DNA of 64,000 nt from Tropicimonas sp. IMCC34011. GTDB taxonomy: Bacteria; Pseudomonadota; Alphaproteobacteria; Rhodobacterales; Rhodobacteraceae. The first letter of the stretch is position 1. Every line of letters begins with the position of its first letter. The translations under genes were made by a program, and so were the position numbers. The notes under the pieces are model-generated. The model searched no databases, was not told where the DNA came from, and saw only the letters and a program-made list of their open reading frames with translations. The stretch covers positions 124,001 to 188,000 of the forward strand of contig NZ_QMEJ01000004.1 in NCBI RefSeq assembly GCF_003390865.1, in the 5' to 3' direction. Below, one piece after another: positions 38,220 to 47,092 of the stretch.

Positions 38220-39293
38220 TCAGCCGCCAACCACCATCTCATCCCATTCCGGAAGCATGAGCGCATCGCGCCCAAGGGGAGCGCGCATCTTCGCCAGAGC
38301 CTCGTCCGGAACGGCGCCGAGCGTGTGGGGCCAGGCGGGCTGGTCGCCACCGGAATGGACGGTTTGCAGCGCGTCCAGCCGGGCCTGATCTTCGGCTGCG
38401 CGCCGCATGAACCGGAATTCCAGATCGAGGGCGTCGCGGACACTGCCGCCGGAGCTACGCAGATCCCGGACCGTGGCGAGCGTCCAGTCCATGGACAGGG
38501 GCGCGGCGCAGCGGATGGACGCGGCGGCTTCGGCGGCGAGGGCGGCCTCCGAATCGTCCTCCGTCGCCTCCGCTTCAAGCGCGGCGAGCATCTCCGGCAC
38601 GGTACCGAGCGCGAAGACCTCGTCGAGAGCCTGGCACGCATAGAGGAGCGGCGCATCCGGCGCGGGATAGGCGGCCTCGTCCACCGTGCGGAGACGGCCG
38701 GTCCGGCAGAGCTCGTCGATGAGATCCGGCCAGTCCTTCTCCGGCACGAAGGCGTCGGCGAGACGGCCGCAGACAGCGTCTCCCGGCCCCGCGGACACGC
38801 CGGCGAGCCCGAAATACTCGCCGAGCCGTGCGGGAGCCCGCGCCAGAAGGTAGGTCCCGCCGGTATCCGGGATGAGGCCGGTTGCGCAGCCGTCGAACAC
38901 GATGCGGCTGCCATTCCCCACCACGCGGCGCTGCGCGAAACAGCCCAAGGCGACGCCGGTCCCGGCCACACGGCCGGAGAGGAAGGAGACGATCGGCTTG
39001 CTCGGCTGGGCGATCCGGTCCGCAAGGCGGTACTCGCAGCGCAGCACCTCTGCGGCGGTCTCTGCTCCCCCCTCCCGCGCATGGCGCAGGAACTCGCCCA
39101 GATCGCGGCCGGCGCAGAAATCTCCCTCGGCGTCGATCACGATGAGGGAGACGGCGTCGTCCCCCTGCCACCTCTCGAGCGCCTCCCGGATCTCGCGGCA
39201 GCAGCCTGCCGTCAGCCGGTTGCGTTCATCGGGACGCGTCAGGGTGATGCGCCCTGCCCGGCCGTCCCGTCTGATATGCAGTTCGTCGCTCAT
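38220..39293 (-). CDS. 3-hydroxyisobutyryl-CoA hydrolase-like crotonase
   Basis: 357-residue crotonase-family protein whose length and arrangement fit the 3-hydroxyisobutyryl-CoA hydrolase branch. ITLTRPDERNRLTAG and the oxyanion segment DFCAGRDLGEFL are normal, and GLIPDTGGTYLLARAPARLG matches the branch motif GLFPDVG..yfL.RlpG.LG including its aspartate. The glutamate usually found in the MPE motif before it is replaced (VFDGCATGL). The C-terminal extension past residue 220 suits the hydrolase branch. Valine catabolism is the likely role by family, but the changed residue leaves activity open. Confidence 0.8.
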   Translation of the reverse strand: MSDELHIRRDGRAGRITLTRPDERNRLTAGCCREIREALERWQGDDAVSLIVIDAEGDFCAGRDLGEFLRHAREGGAETAAEVLRCEYRLADRIAQPSKPIVSFLSGRVAGTGVALGCFAQRRVVGNGSRIVFDGCATGLIPDTGGTYLLARAPARLGEYFGLAGVSAGPGDAVCGRLADAFVPEKDWPDLIDELCRTGRLRTVDEAAYPAPDAPLLYACQALDEVFALGTVPEMLAALEAEATEDDSEAALAAEAAASIRCAAPLSMDWTLATVRDLRSSGGSVRDALDLEFRFMRRAAEDQARLDALQTVHSGGDQPAWPHTLGAVPDEALAKMRAPLGRDALMLPEWDEMVVGG

Positions 39294-39402
39294 GCCAAGT
39301 CGCAGGTCCCCGCCCTCCTCGGCGGGGTCCCCGCAATCCTCCCGATTGTCCGGTTTCTCCAGTGATCATCTTTGCCGAAATCGGCCGAGGTCAACCGCAG
39401 GA

Positions 39403-40221
39403 TCAGTTGCCGAGCTTGGCGTGAACCTCGTCCAGATCGACCTCGCCTACCGGCATCTTGTTGGCAGGGTTCTCGAAATCGTACCGGAAGAGCTGGAAAT
39501 CCTTCTTGTACATTTCGAAGACGAGATGCATCGAAAGGTCGTCGAAGTAGTCCTCGACCGGGTGCGCTCGTTTCGGGCCATGCCCCTCGCTCTCATTGAA
39601 GCGCGGGATCGTCGCCAGGTCGACGGAATGGGGCGTGTCGCAGGCGCTCAGAACCTGCTGCATTCCCTCGTTGAACTTCTCGGTCCAGAAGATCCTGTCG
39701 TAGCGCCCGCCGTTCACGATGAACGTGGAGATATGTGAGGACATGGCCGACCAGTGGATGTCCGGCTCCATCGGGCGGCGGAAGCGGATCGTGTCCCGCG
39801 CAAAGAGCAGGAAGCGCCGGAAGGAGCGGATCTGATCGAACTCGAAGCCCGTCTCGGGGTCCCCCACCTCGATCCCGTAGCGCTGGACGAGCTGGGGCAC
39901 GAGGTTGCCGCGATACCGGTTGCCGTTGCGCTGGATGCCGCAGATCTTGTCGAAGAAGGAGGACAGGATGCGCGCGTAGGGGTTGCGCACGCAGGTGAAG
40001 GTCGGGCTTCGATGGCCCTTCACGTTCGCCTCGATGAGCGGCTTGCTGTTCTCGAAGCCCCATTTGTGCAGCCCCGCCTCGGCATCGTGCACGTCACCGT
40101 CGAAGAACGCACCATGGTCGGAGTAGTACATGATCTGACCGATGGTGGAGCAGGCGCATTTCGGCACCACGCGATACACCATGCTTTCGCTCTCGGTCAT
40201 CCACGTTCCGGGAAATCCCAT
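39403..40221 (-). CDS. Sulfotransferase family 2-like protein
   Basis: 272-residue sulfotransferase. The 5'-phosphosulfate loop is RVVPKCACSTIGQIM, and the 3'-phosphate loop is TFTCVRNPYARILSSFFDKI, both needed to bind PAPS. The fold matches carbohydrate sulfotransferases that modify Golgi glycans in eukaryotes. It has no signal peptide, so in bacteria it should act on a cytoplasmic or membrane-side acceptor. It is divergent from a GT14 glycosyltransferase with about 140 bases between, and the pairing suggests the two build one sulfated glycan. Confidence 0.88.
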   Translation of the reverse strand: MGFPGTWMTESESMVYRVVPKCACSTIGQIMYYSDHGAFFDGDVHDAEAGLHKWGFENSKPLIEANVKGHRSPTFTCVRNPYARILSSFFDKICGIQRNGNRYRGNLVPQLVQRYGIEVGDPETGFEFDQIRSFRRFLLFARDTIRFRRPMEPDIHWSAMSSHISTFIVNGGRYDRIFWTEKFNEGMQQVLSACDTPHSVDLATIPRFNESEGHGPKRAHPVEDYFDDLSMHLVFEMYKKDFQLFRYDFENPANKMPVGEVDLDEVHAKLGN

Positions 40222-40363
40222 TCAGGCCTCTCTTCATGACGACAGGGTCCGCCGCCAGCCATGGCCGCTTCCTGCGGCAAGAGAGCAAACAACCCCTGTC
40301 ATTTCAACGGCTCTTCACGATAATCAGTCTGCAATCAATGAATTGCTTCCGCGAAAGGACCGG

Positions 40364-41938
40364 ATGGCCCGGATCGCCTACATCCTGCTGTGTCACAAGG
40401 ACCCCGACGCGGTGATCGCCCAGGCCGAGCGACTGACCGCGGCCGGCGACTGCATGGCGATCCATTTCGACGGTCGCGCGCCGAAAGACGCGTTCCAGAA
40501 GATCGAGACCGCCCTTGCGGGCAATCCGAACGTGACCTTTGCCCGGCGGCGGGTGAAGTGCGGATGGGGCGAGTGGAGTCTCGTCGAGGCGACCCTCGAG
40601 GCCACACGCGCCGCGGTGGCGGCCTTTCGGCGGGCGACGCACTTCTACCTGCTCTCCGGCGATTGCATGTCGATCAAATCGGCCGAGTACGCCCATCATT
40701 TCCTCGACTCGAAGGATGTCGACTACATCGAGAGCTTCGACTTCTTCGAGAGCGACTGGATCAAGACGGGGATCAAGGGCGAGCGGCTCACTCACCGGCA
40801 CTTCTTCAACGAACGCAAGCACAAGAGCCTGTTCTACGCCAGCCTGGCGCTGCAATCGCGGCTTGGCCTGACGCGGCAGATCCCCTCGGATCTGCAGATC
40901 ATGATCGGTAGCCAGTGGTGGTGTCTTCGGCGCCGCACCGTCGAGGCGGTCCTGTCCTTCTGCGAGGAGCGGCCGGACGCGATGCGCTTCTTCCGGCGGA
41001 CCTGGATCCCGGACGAGACCTTCTTCCAGACCGTCGTGCGCCACGTGGTGCCGGGCGTGGAGATCGAGACCCGGACGCTGACGCTGCTCATGTTCACCGA
41101 TTACGGGATGCCGGTGACGTTCTACAACGACCACTTCGACCTCCTGCTCACCCAGGATTCCCTTTTCGCCCGCAAGATCAGCCCGGAGGCGACGGATCTG
41201 AAGGCCCGGCTCGGTCGGATCTATGCCGAGACAGGCGTGCATTTCCCGATCTCGGGCGAGGCGGAGAGCCTCTATCGCTTCCTGGCCGGACGCGGCCGGA
41301 TCGGGCGCCGCTACGCCGCCCGGTTCTGGGAGGAGGCGGGCCACGAACAGCCGCGGGAGCTGCTGATCGTGGTGTGCAAGAAGTGGCACGTGGCTAAGCG
41401 GCTGATGGCGCGGATCAAGCAGGTCACGGCGGTGCCGGGCATCGACTACCTCTTCAACGAGGAAGACAGCGACCTGCCCGATCTCGGCGGCATCCAGTCC
41501 ACCCTTGAGAAACGGACACGGCACCGGCGCGCCCTCATCCGGATGCTGTTCGACTACCACGGCAAGGAGCGGCTCGCGATCTGCCTCGACCCGTCGATGA
41601 TCGACCTCATGCAGGATTTGCAGTCTGACCGCTCGACCATGCGGATGCTTGAGATCGAATGCGACATGACGGACGATTACCTCGCCGGCCACGCCATGCG
41701 CGTCGGCCTTGCCGGATCGTCCACGCCGAAGGACGTGATAGGTCGGCTGATCCCCACGATCCGCTATGATATCCTCCATGAAAGCGGTCGGCTGCGGCAG
41801 GCCGGTTTCCCGCATCTGGAGCGCATCCGGCAATCTGCGGATCCGGAGGAGAACGCCGGCCCCCTCGCCCGCTTCCTCTCGATCTCCCATGAGGAGGCGA
41901 GGGAGATCACCTCGATGCCCCACCTCTTCACCGAATGA
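40364..41938 (+). CDS. GT14-like beta-1,6-N-acetylglucosaminyl/xylosyltransferase with DUF5928-type C-terminus
   Basis: 524-residue two-part protein. Residues 1-260 match GT14 (core-2/I-branching and peptide O-xylosyltransferase family): IAYILLCHKDPDAVIAQAERL, VKCGWGEWSLVEATLEA, HFYLLSGDCMSIKS and WWCLRRRTVEAVL with TWIPDETFFQTVV. The remaining part resembles DUF5928, with LLIVVCKKWHVAKRLMARIK and a helical tail, function unknown. The ATG at 40364 begins the conserved fold; the frame open upstream is not conserved-looking. It faces the sulfotransferase gene and is followed by the HIT gene after 43 bases. Donor and acceptor are unknown. Confidence 0.85.
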   Translation: MARIAYILLCHKDPDAVIAQAERLTAAGDCMAIHFDGRAPKDAFQKIETALAGNPNVTFARRRVKCGWGEWSLVEATLEATRAAVAAFRRATHFYLLSGDCMSIKSAEYAHHFLDSKDVDYIESFDFFESDWIKTGIKGERLTHRHFFNERKHKSLFYASLALQSRLGLTRQIPSDLQIMIGSQWWCLRRRTVEAVLSFCEERPDAMRFFRRTWIPDETFFQTVVRHVVPGVEIETRTLTLLMFTDYGMPVTFYNDHFDLLLTQDSLFARKISPEATDLKARLGRIYAETGVHFPISGEAESLYRFLAGRGRIGRRYAARFWEEAGHEQPRELLIVVCKKWHVAKRLMARIKQVTAVPGIDYLFNEEDSDLPDLGGIQSTLEKRTRHRRALIRMLFDYHGKERLAICLDPSMIDLMQDLQSDRSTMRMLEIECDMTDDYLAGHAMRVGLAGSSTPKDVIGRLIPTIRYDILHESGRLRQAGFPHLERIRQSADPEENAGPLARFLSISHEEAREITSMPHLFTE

Positions 41939-41981
41939 CCGCAGCCCTTCCCGAACGCTCCCTCTACGAAAAGGACCCGGC

Positions 41982-42347
41982 ATGACCCACGCCTATGACG
42001 ACACCAACATCTTCGCGAAGATCCTGCGCGGGGAGATCCCGAACGACACCGTTCTGGACACCGAGCACTCCCTCGCCTTCCGGGACATCACGCCCAAGGC
42101 GGCGGTCCATGTTCTCGTGATCCCGAAGGGCGCCTACGTGACCTACGATCACTTCGCGCGCGAGGCATCAGACGCGCAGATCGCCGATTTTACGCGCGCG
42201 ATCGCCGAGGTTTGCCGCCGCGAGGGGCTGGAGGAGGGAGGCTACCGTCTCATCTCCAATGTCGGCGAGGCAGGCCTTCAGGAGGTGCCGCACATGCACG
42301 TGCACATCCTCGGCGGCCAGTCCCTCGGTCCGCTCCTCGCTGAATAA
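41982..42347 (+). CDS. HIT family (histidine triad) nucleotide-binding protein
   Basis: 121-residue HINT-type protein that hydrolyses nucleoside phosphoramidates or adenylated lysine. The family N-terminus NIFAKILRGEIPNDTV, the FRDITPKAAVHVLVIPK strand and the catalytic triad PHMHVHILGGQSLG are all present, with normal length. It lies 43 bases downstream of the GT14 gene and may share its transcript, although HINT genes are usually housekeeping. Confidence 0.95.
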   Translation: MTHAYDDTNIFAKILRGEIPNDTVLDTEHSLAFRDITPKAAVHVLVIPKGAYVTYDHFAREASDAQIADFTRAIAEVCRREGLEEGGYRLISNVGEAGLQEVPHMHVHILGGQSLGPLLAE

Positions 42348-42421
42348 GGCGCAGGTTCCGGGTCGCCGGGCGCGTCCCCCGTGCGTCAGTGTCGGGGCCT
42401 GGATGGACGGAGACGACAGCG

Positions 42422-43267
42422 ATGCGGGACGAGCAGGATTTGAGCGGCGCCTATCACTACGGCGTCATGCGCAGGGCGCTGGAGGAGATCGACGCGGCCG
42501 GCGGCAACCTGCCGCTCGACGACCTGGCCGCCCGCCTGGGCATGAGTTCGTCGCACTTCCAGCGCCTGTTTTCGGCCTGGGTTGGCGTCTCGCCCAAGCG
42601 CTACCAGCAGTATCTCGCGCTCGGCCATGCCAAGGCGCTCCTGCGCGACCGGCATACCGTCCTTGAGGCCGCGGACGGGGCCGGCCTGTCGGGCGGGGGC
42701 CGTCTGCACGATCTCTTCCTTCGCTGGGAAGCGATGAGCCCCGGCGCCTGGGCCGCGAAGGGAGAGGGCCAGCGCATCGCATGGGGCACATTCGACAGCC
42801 CTTTCGGCGAGGTCATCGCGATGGCGACGCAGCGTGGCCTCTGCGGGCTCGGCTTCACCGCCGAGACCGGGCGGGAGGCCGTGATGGCGGACCTCGCCGG
42901 TCGCTGGCCGAAGGCAGAGCTGCGGGAAGACCCCGCCGCGCTCGCCCCCTGGATCACCGCCGCGTTCGAGGGCCGGGGCGAGGCCCGTTTGGACCCACCG
43001 GGCGGGCCGTTCCAGATCAAGGTGTGGGAGGCGTTGATGGCTATTCCGACCGCCCATGTCGCGACCTACTCGGACATCGCGGCCGCCATCGGCCATCCGG
43101 GCGCGGTGCGGGCCGTCGGAACCGCGGTCGGGCGCAACCCGGTCGGCTTCCTCATTCCCTGCCACAGGGCGATCCGCGCCTCGGGCGGGCTTGGGGGCTA
43201 CCATTGGGGGCTGCCGGTCAAGCGCGCCATCCTCGCCTGGGAATCGGCGCGCGCCGACGCGGTCTGA
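42422..43267 (+). CDS. AraC-HTH/O6-methylguanine-DNA methyltransferase fusion (Ada-like, no N-terminal Cys domain)
   Basis: 281-residue fusion. Residues 1-95 are an AraC-type helix-turn-helix (LPLDDLAARLGMSSSHFQRL, VGVSPKRYQQYLALGHAKAL). Residues 110-281 are the suicide methyltransferase with active-site cysteine in GFLIPCHRAIRASGGLGGY and WEALMAIPTAHVATYSDIAA. E. coli Ada carries an extra N-terminal zinc/cysteine domain that senses methylphosphotriesters; it is absent here. The protein can repair O6-methylguanine and may autoregulate, but the trigger must differ from Ada. The ATG at 42422 was chosen over 42389 because it begins closer to the domain. Confidence 0.92.
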   Translation: MRDEQDLSGAYHYGVMRRALEEIDAAGGNLPLDDLAARLGMSSSHFQRLFSAWVGVSPKRYQQYLALGHAKALLRDRHTVLEAADGAGLSGGGRLHDLFLRWEAMSPGAWAAKGEGQRIAWGTFDSPFGEVIAMATQRGLCGLGFTAETGREAVMADLAGRWPKAELREDPAALAPWITAAFEGRGEARLDPPGGPFQIKVWEALMAIPTAHVATYSDIAAAIGHPGAVRAVGTAVGRNPVGFLIPCHRAIRASGGLGGYHWGLPVKRAILAWESARADAV

Positions 43268-43338
43268 AACCCGCCCTGCTCCTGGAGTCACGACGACGTG
43301 CGCGATTCTTCGCTAACGTGCGTTGTCACTTGCTGTAA

Positions 43339-43356
43339 AGGGCGACAAGTTGCCCT
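43339..43356. promoter_or_regulatory. Inverted repeat ahead of the OmpA-type lipoprotein gene
   Basis: AGGGCGAC/GTTGCCCT form a near-perfect inverted repeat followed by an A-rich run, in the untranslated region about 50 bases before the lipoprotein start. It could be an operator or an mRNA hairpin. No T-tract follows, so it is not a terminator. Confidence 0.3.
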
Positions 43357-43403
43357 AAAAATAAGGGCAGACATTCCACACCAACACTTGAGGCAAGATT
43401 CGA

Positions 43404-44066
43404 ATGAGCATCTCCTTCAAATTCGCGGCGGCCGCGCTGACCGGCACGATCGCGCTTTCCGCCTGTACCGACCCGCGCCTTCTGAACGACGGCTCCGACC
43501 CCAACCGCACTCGTGACGGCGCCATCGTCGGCGGTCTCGTCGGTGCGGCCACCGGCGCGCTGACTGGTGAGGACGCCGAGGATCGCCGCCGCCGCGCCGT
43601 CGGCGGTGCTGTGATCGGTGCCGCGGCCGGCGGCGTCATCGGCAACCAGCTCGACAAGCAGGAAGCCGAACTGCGCCAGCAGATGGGCAACAACGTCGGT
43701 ATCCAGAATACCGGCAACGAGCTGATCCTGACCCTTCCGCAGGACATCCTCTTCGCCACCGACAGCGCCTCCCTGCGTCCGGACCTGCAATCCGACCTGC
43801 GCTCGCTCGCGGCGAACCTGCAGCGTTACCCCAACACCACGGTGGACGTGATCGGCCATACCGACAACACGGGTGCTGCCTCCTACAACCAGCAGCTTTC
43901 CCAGCGCCGGGCACAATCCGTCGCGGGCGTGCTGATCAACTCCGGTGTGAACCCGGCCCGCGTCCGGTCCATCGGCCGGGGCGAGGATCAGCCCATCGCG
44001 TCCAACCTCGACGCCGCCGGCCGTCAGCAGAACCGCCGCGTCGAAGTCATCATCCGCCCGAACTGA
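43404..44066 (+). CDS. OmpA-family lipoprotein with glycine-zipper domain
   Basis: 220-residue outer-membrane lipoprotein. The signal ends in lipobox LSAC (cysteine near residue 21). A glycine zipper follows, GAIVGGLVGAATGALTG and GGAVIGAAAGGVIGNQLD. The C-terminal OmpA-like peptidoglycan-binding domain has VDVIGHTDNTGAASYNQQLS and ends GRQQNRRVEVIIRPN. It should tether the outer membrane to the cell wall. The gene is monocistronic, with a strong terminator directly behind it. Confidence 0.93.
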   Translation: MSISFKFAAAALTGTIALSACTDPRLLNDGSDPNRTRDGAIVGGLVGAATGALTGEDAEDRRRRAVGGAVIGAAAGGVIGNQLDKQEAELRQQMGNNVGIQNTGNELILTLPQDILFATDSASLRPDLQSDLRSLAANLQRYPNTTVDVIGHTDNTGAASYNQQLSQRRAQSVAGVLINSGVNPARVRSIGRGEDQPIASNLDAAGRQQNRRVEVIIRPN

Positions 44067-44090
44067 TCGGCCGGACAGACGTCGCAGGAA

Positions 44091-44119
44091 GGGCGGGATC
44101 TTCGGATCCCGCCCTTTTT
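44091..44119 (+). terminator. Rho-independent terminator of the OmpA-lipoprotein gene
   Basis: A perfect 10-bp stem GGGCGGGATC/GATCCCGCCC closes a TTCG tetraloop and is followed by five T residues. It begins 24 bases after the stop codon of the lipoprotein gene. Confidence 0.93.
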
Positions 44120-44157
44120 CGTTGCCCGTTCCCCCGCGGCGGAGTTGCAGGCCGGCA

Positions 44158-44194
44158 AACGAAAACCGCCCCGGCCGATCAGGCGCGGAGCGGT
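44158..44194 (-). terminator. Terminator of the F0 ATP synthase operon
   Basis: Read on the minus strand, ACCGCTCCG pairs with CGGGGCGGT (one wobble), extended inward by GCC/GGC across a TGATC loop, and is followed by TTTTCGTTT. It lies 35 bases after the atpF stop and faces the terminator of the lipoprotein gene. Confidence 0.8.
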
Positions 44195-44228
44195 CTTTGT
44201 ATCATCCGCAGATGAGCGCAGGTCGGGT

Positions 44229-44792
44229 TCAGTGAAGCTTGGCTTCGACCGTCCCGATACTCTCGTCGATCAGACGGTTCTGACGCTCGCCTGTCATGCG
44301 CTCCTTGAGAACGCGCGCGGCGGCCGCCGTCGCCACCTCGATGGCGCGGTTGCGAACTTCGCGAACCGCGGACGCCTCGGCGGACGCGATCTGCTCCTCC
44401 GCGGTCGCCATGCGGCGCGTGATGGACGCCTCAAGGTCCGCCTTTGCCTGCCGGGCAGCCTCCTCGGCATCGGACCTAGCCTGCGCGACGATGCGCTGAG
44501 CCTGATCCTGCACGTCCTTCTGCTTGCGCTCGAACTCGGCGAGGACGGTCTGGGCCTCCTCGCGGAGGGCGCGCGCCTCGTCCAGTTCGGACCGGATCGT
44601 GGTGGCCCGCTTGTCGAGCATCTTCATCAGAAGACCCGGCACCTTGAAGTAGACAAGGATCGCCAGGAACAGGATGAAGGCGAGGAGCACCACGAAGTTG
44701 GTGTTCCCCAGCGAGAAGAACGGCCCGGTTGCGGCCTGCGCCGGAAGAGCCGCGAGCGCGGCCGCCGATGCGGCGAGTGCGATACGGATCAT
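44229..44792 (-). CDS. atpF: F0F1 ATP synthase subunit b
   Basis: 187-residue peripheral-stalk subunit b. A signal-like N-terminus ([20 protein letters not shown]) precedes the membrane helix [20 protein letters not shown], then a long charged coiled coil ([19 protein letters not shown]) that reaches F1. It is the last gene of the F0 operon, overlapping b' by 4 bases and ending 35 bases before a terminator. The possible cleavage after AQA is a common feature of alphaproteobacterial b subunits. Confidence 0.95.
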   Translation of the reverse strand: MIRIALAASAAALAALPAQAATGPFFSLGNTNFVVLLAFILFLAILVYFKVPGLLMKMLDKRATTIRSELDEARALREEAQTVLAEFERKQKDVQDQAQRIVAQARSDAEEAARQAKADLEASITRRMATAEEQIASAEASAVREVRNRAIEVATAAAARVLKERMTGERQNRLIDESIGTVEAKLH

Positions 44793-45421
44793 GCGGTACG
44801 GCTCCCCATCTCGGCGTCGACGGCGCCATTCACAGCGGCATCGTCCGCGTCCTGGCCGAACGCTTCGACGATGGCTTGCGCGACATCCTTGGCCACGACC
44901 TCGACATCCGCCGCGGCCTGATCGCGGATCTCGCCGATCCGTCGCTGACTCTCGGCCGTCTTCTCGGCGATGTCGGCATCGGCGGCTGCGATGGCCTCGT
45001 CGAGGTCCGCCTGGATTTCGGCGCGGGTATCGGCGGAGATCTTCTGCGCCTCGCTCCGGGCATCGGCGAGCGCCTGCTTGTAGGCCTCTTCCGCCTCGGA
45101 CGCGCGGAGCTTCAGCTCCTCGGCCGCCGCGATATCGTTGGTGATCGTGCCGTTCCGCTCCGCCAGAACGGCGGCGATGCGCGGCAGCGCGATGCGGGAC
45201 AGGATGAGGTAAATCGCCACGAGCGCGATCACCAGCCAGAAGATCTGGTTGGGGAACGTCTCGAGGTTCAGCTGCGGCATGCCCGCGGCCTCTTCCTCAT
45301 GCGCGAGGGTCTCGGTGTGTACATCCACATCCGACGGCAATGCGCCGACGTCGTGGTTTTCCACTACTCCGGTCCGCCCCGCGGTGTCCGCCGGGGACAT
45401 TTCCGCGTCGGTCTCTTCCAT
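44789..45421 (-). CDS. atpG: F0F1 ATP synthase subunit b'
   Basis: 210-residue second stalk subunit b' (also called atpX), typical of photosynthetic and related alphaproteobacteria that form b-b' heterodimers. The membrane helix is [20 protein letters not shown], followed by a coiled coil rich in Ala, Glu and Lys. The ATG at 45421 follows an AAGGAG ribosome binding site; a shorter start at [12 protein letters not shown] is the region matching other b' proteins, so the first 47 acidic residues are an extension. Overlaps atpF by 4 bases. Confidence 0.92.
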   Translation of the reverse strand: MEETDAEMSPADTAGRTGVVENHDVGALPSDVDVHTETLAHEEEAAGMPQLNLETFPNQIFWLVIALVAIYLILSRIALPRIAAVLAERNGTITNDIAAAEELKLRASEAEEAYKQALADARSEAQKISADTRAEIQADLDEAIAAADADIAEKTAESQRRIGEIRDQAAADVEVVAKDVAQAIVEAFGQDADDAAVNGAVDAEMGSRTA

Positions 45422-45519
45422 CGGCGTCTCCTTGGGTCAGACCCGGGGCGGGATGCCCCGGCGGCGGAAGACGATCAGGTCGCCCTCCGCCGGCATATCG
45501 CCAGTTGCAGTCCGTCCGA

Positions 45520-45756
45520 TCAGACGGCGAACATCAGCAGCAGGGCGACGAGGAACGAGAAGATGCCGAGCGCTTCGGCGAACGCGATGCCGATGAAGAG
45601 CGTGGCGGTCTGGCCGGCGGCGGCAGACGGGTTGCGCAGGGCGCCGGAGAGGAAGTTACCGGCGACGTTGCCGATCCCGAGAGCGGACACGCCGCAGCCG
45701 AGACCTGCAAGGCCTGCACCGATGAACTGGCCCATGTTTGCGATTTCGCCTTCCAT
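45520..45756 (-). CDS. atpE: F0F1 ATP synthase subunit c
   Basis: 78-residue proteolipid forming the proton-driven rotor ring. It has two hydrophobic helices; the glycine-rich first helix contains [18 protein letters not shown], and the ion-binding glutamate is in [17 protein letters not shown]. The polar loop RNPSAA is normal. An AAGGAG ribosome binding site precedes it. Nearly 100 bases separate it from b', the widest gap inside the operon. Confidence 0.98.
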   Translation of the reverse strand: MEGEIANMGQFIGAGLAGLGCGVSALGIGNVAGNFLSGALRNPSAAAGQTATLFIGIAFAEALGIFSFLVALLLMFAV

Positions 45757-45814
45757 GATCTTTCTCCTTGGGACTGGAATTGGCAGATAGGGGTTCGGTC
45801 GATCCGGCCCGCCC

Positions 45815-46588
45815 TTAGTGGTGCGGGTGAAGCGCGTCCTTGAGATAGACGCAGGTCAGGATCGTGAAGATGTATGCCTGGATGAACGCGACCAGCAGCT
45901 CGAGCCCGTAGATCGCGGTGATCGCGAGGATCGAGAAGGGCGCGATGGCGGCTGCCGCTGCGAAGCCCGCGAAGACCTTCATCACCGCGTGTCCGGCCAT
46001 CAGGTTACCGGCAAGACGGATGGAGTGGCTGACCGGGCGGATGAAGTATGAAATCAGCTCGATGATCGCCAGAACCGGGCGCAGCGCGAGCGGCGCCGAG
46101 GCGACCCAGAAGAGCGACAGGAAGCCCGTGCCGTTCTTGACGAAACCGAGGATCGTCACCGTGAAGAAGACCGCGAGGGCCAGGACGGCGGTGACGGCGA
46201 TGTGCGAGGTGACCGTGAAGGCGGCGGGGATGAGGCCCAGCATGTTCGCCGTCACGATGAACATGAACAGCGTCATGATGTAGGGGAAGTATTTCAGCCC
46301 CTCCTTGCCGGTCACGTCCTCGACCATCTTGTAGACGAAGCCGTAGGCGAGCTCGGCGACCGACTGGCCGCGGCTCGGCACCACGTTGCGGCCGCGCGTT
46401 CCGAATACCAGCAGGAGCGCGATCGCCAGGACGGTCAGGGCCATCCAGAGCGTGACGTTGGTGGGGGTGTACCAGTGGATCTCGTCCCCGCCGAAGAGGG
46501 GGCGCACGATGAACTGGTCCATCGGGTGGATCTGGATGCCGCCACTGGCGCCATGCGCCGCCACGTCGTGTGCCGCTTCTTCTTCCAC
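45815..46588 (-). CDS. atpB: F0F1 ATP synthase subunit a
   Basis: 257-residue proton-channel subunit. The essential arginine lies in [20 protein letters not shown], and the C-terminal helix ends in [20 protein letters not shown], as in all a subunits. Five hydrophobic segments are visible. The GTG start at 46588 sits one base after the atpI stop, consistent with coupling. Confidence 0.97.
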   Translation of the reverse strand: MEEEAAHDVAAHGASGGIQIHPMDQFIVRPLFGGDEIHWYTPTNVTLWMALTVLAIALLLVFGTRGRNVVPSRGQSVAELAYGFVYKMVEDVTGKEGLKYFPYIMTLFMFIVTANMLGLIPAAFTVTSHIAVTAVLALAVFFTVTILGFVKNGTGFLSLFWVASAPLALRPVLAIIELISYFIRPVSHSIRLAGNLMAGHAVMKVFAGFAAAAAIAPFSILAITAIYGLELLVAFIQAYIFTILTCVYLKDALHPHH

Positions 46589-46589
46589 G

Positions 46590-46922
46590 TCAGCCCTCGT
46601 CGTCTGCGGCGGGCCGATCGCCCGCGTTCTTACCGATCTCCTCCGCCGTACGCATCATCACGCGCACTCCGGCGAAGAACCCGAGCCCGATGAACAGGAT
46701 CAGCAGGAACGGCTTCGTTCCGAACAGGGCATCGAGCCCCATGCCGACCCCGAGACCGATCAAGAGACCGGCCACGAGCTCCGTCACCATGCGCCAGGCG
46801 ATCTGCGCCTGACTGTGGTGGTCTTCCACCCGGCTCGTCTCCGGCTTTCCCGTCGTGCCCTTGAGGCGCGCGATCTGCTCATCGAGCCGGCGCAGGCGGT
46901 CCGCATTGTCGTCGTCGGTCAT
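46590..46922 (-). CDS. atpI: AtpZ/AtpI family assembly protein
   Basis: 110-residue membrane protein at the head of the F0 operon. Residues 1-45 are charged and coil-like ([15 protein letters not shown]). Two membrane helices follow ([19 protein letters not shown] and [18 protein letters not shown]). AtpI/AtpZ helps assemble the c-ring or handles magnesium or calcium uptake. It is divergent from an ArsR regulator across about 200 AT-richer bases that presumably hold the operon promoter. Confidence 0.9.
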   Translation of the reverse strand: MTDDDNADRLRRLDEQIARLKGTTGKPETSRVEDHHSQAQIAWRMVTELVAGLLIGLGVGMGLDALFGTKPFLLILFIGLGFFAGVRVMMRTAEEIGKNAGDRPAADDEG

Positions 46923-46970
46923 GGGCCGCCCCCGTCGTCGGTCGTGGTTCTAGGCAGCGGGGGCAGACAA

Positions 46971-46980
46971 GTCAATTGAC
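46971..46980. promoter_or_regulatory. Palindrome in the atp operon upstream region
   Basis: GTCAATTGAC is a perfect 10-bp palindrome 49 bases upstream of the atpI start, at the edge of an AT-rich patch (to about 47020) that contrasts with the GC-rich surroundings. This suits a promoter or operator for the atp operon, the regulator gene, or both. Confidence 0.4.
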
Positions 46981-47076
46981 AAAGGACTCTGCCAAGGCAT
47001 TGAAAAATATTACTATTACCAAGCGAGGTCTCGCCTCCGGACGCCACGCAGCCCGGAATCTGCCCGGCTGCCATAT

Positions 47077-47092
47077 TCAACTGCGAGGTTGA
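47077..47092. promoter_or_regulatory. Inverted repeat just ahead of the ArsR gene
   Basis: TCAAC, a 6-base spacer and GTTGA form a symmetrical 16-base site 32 bases before the ArsR start codon. ArsR-family proteins commonly bind short inverted repeats of this shape to repress their own genes, so autoregulation is plausible. The half-site TCAA is shared with the palindrome at 46971. Confidence 0.45.

Noticed and set aside
47000-47030. TTGAAA as a -35 element of a promoter reading towards the ArsR gene.
   Set aside because: No acceptable -10 element at the right distance; the region is only AT-rich, so I report it as a possible control region without a defined promoter.
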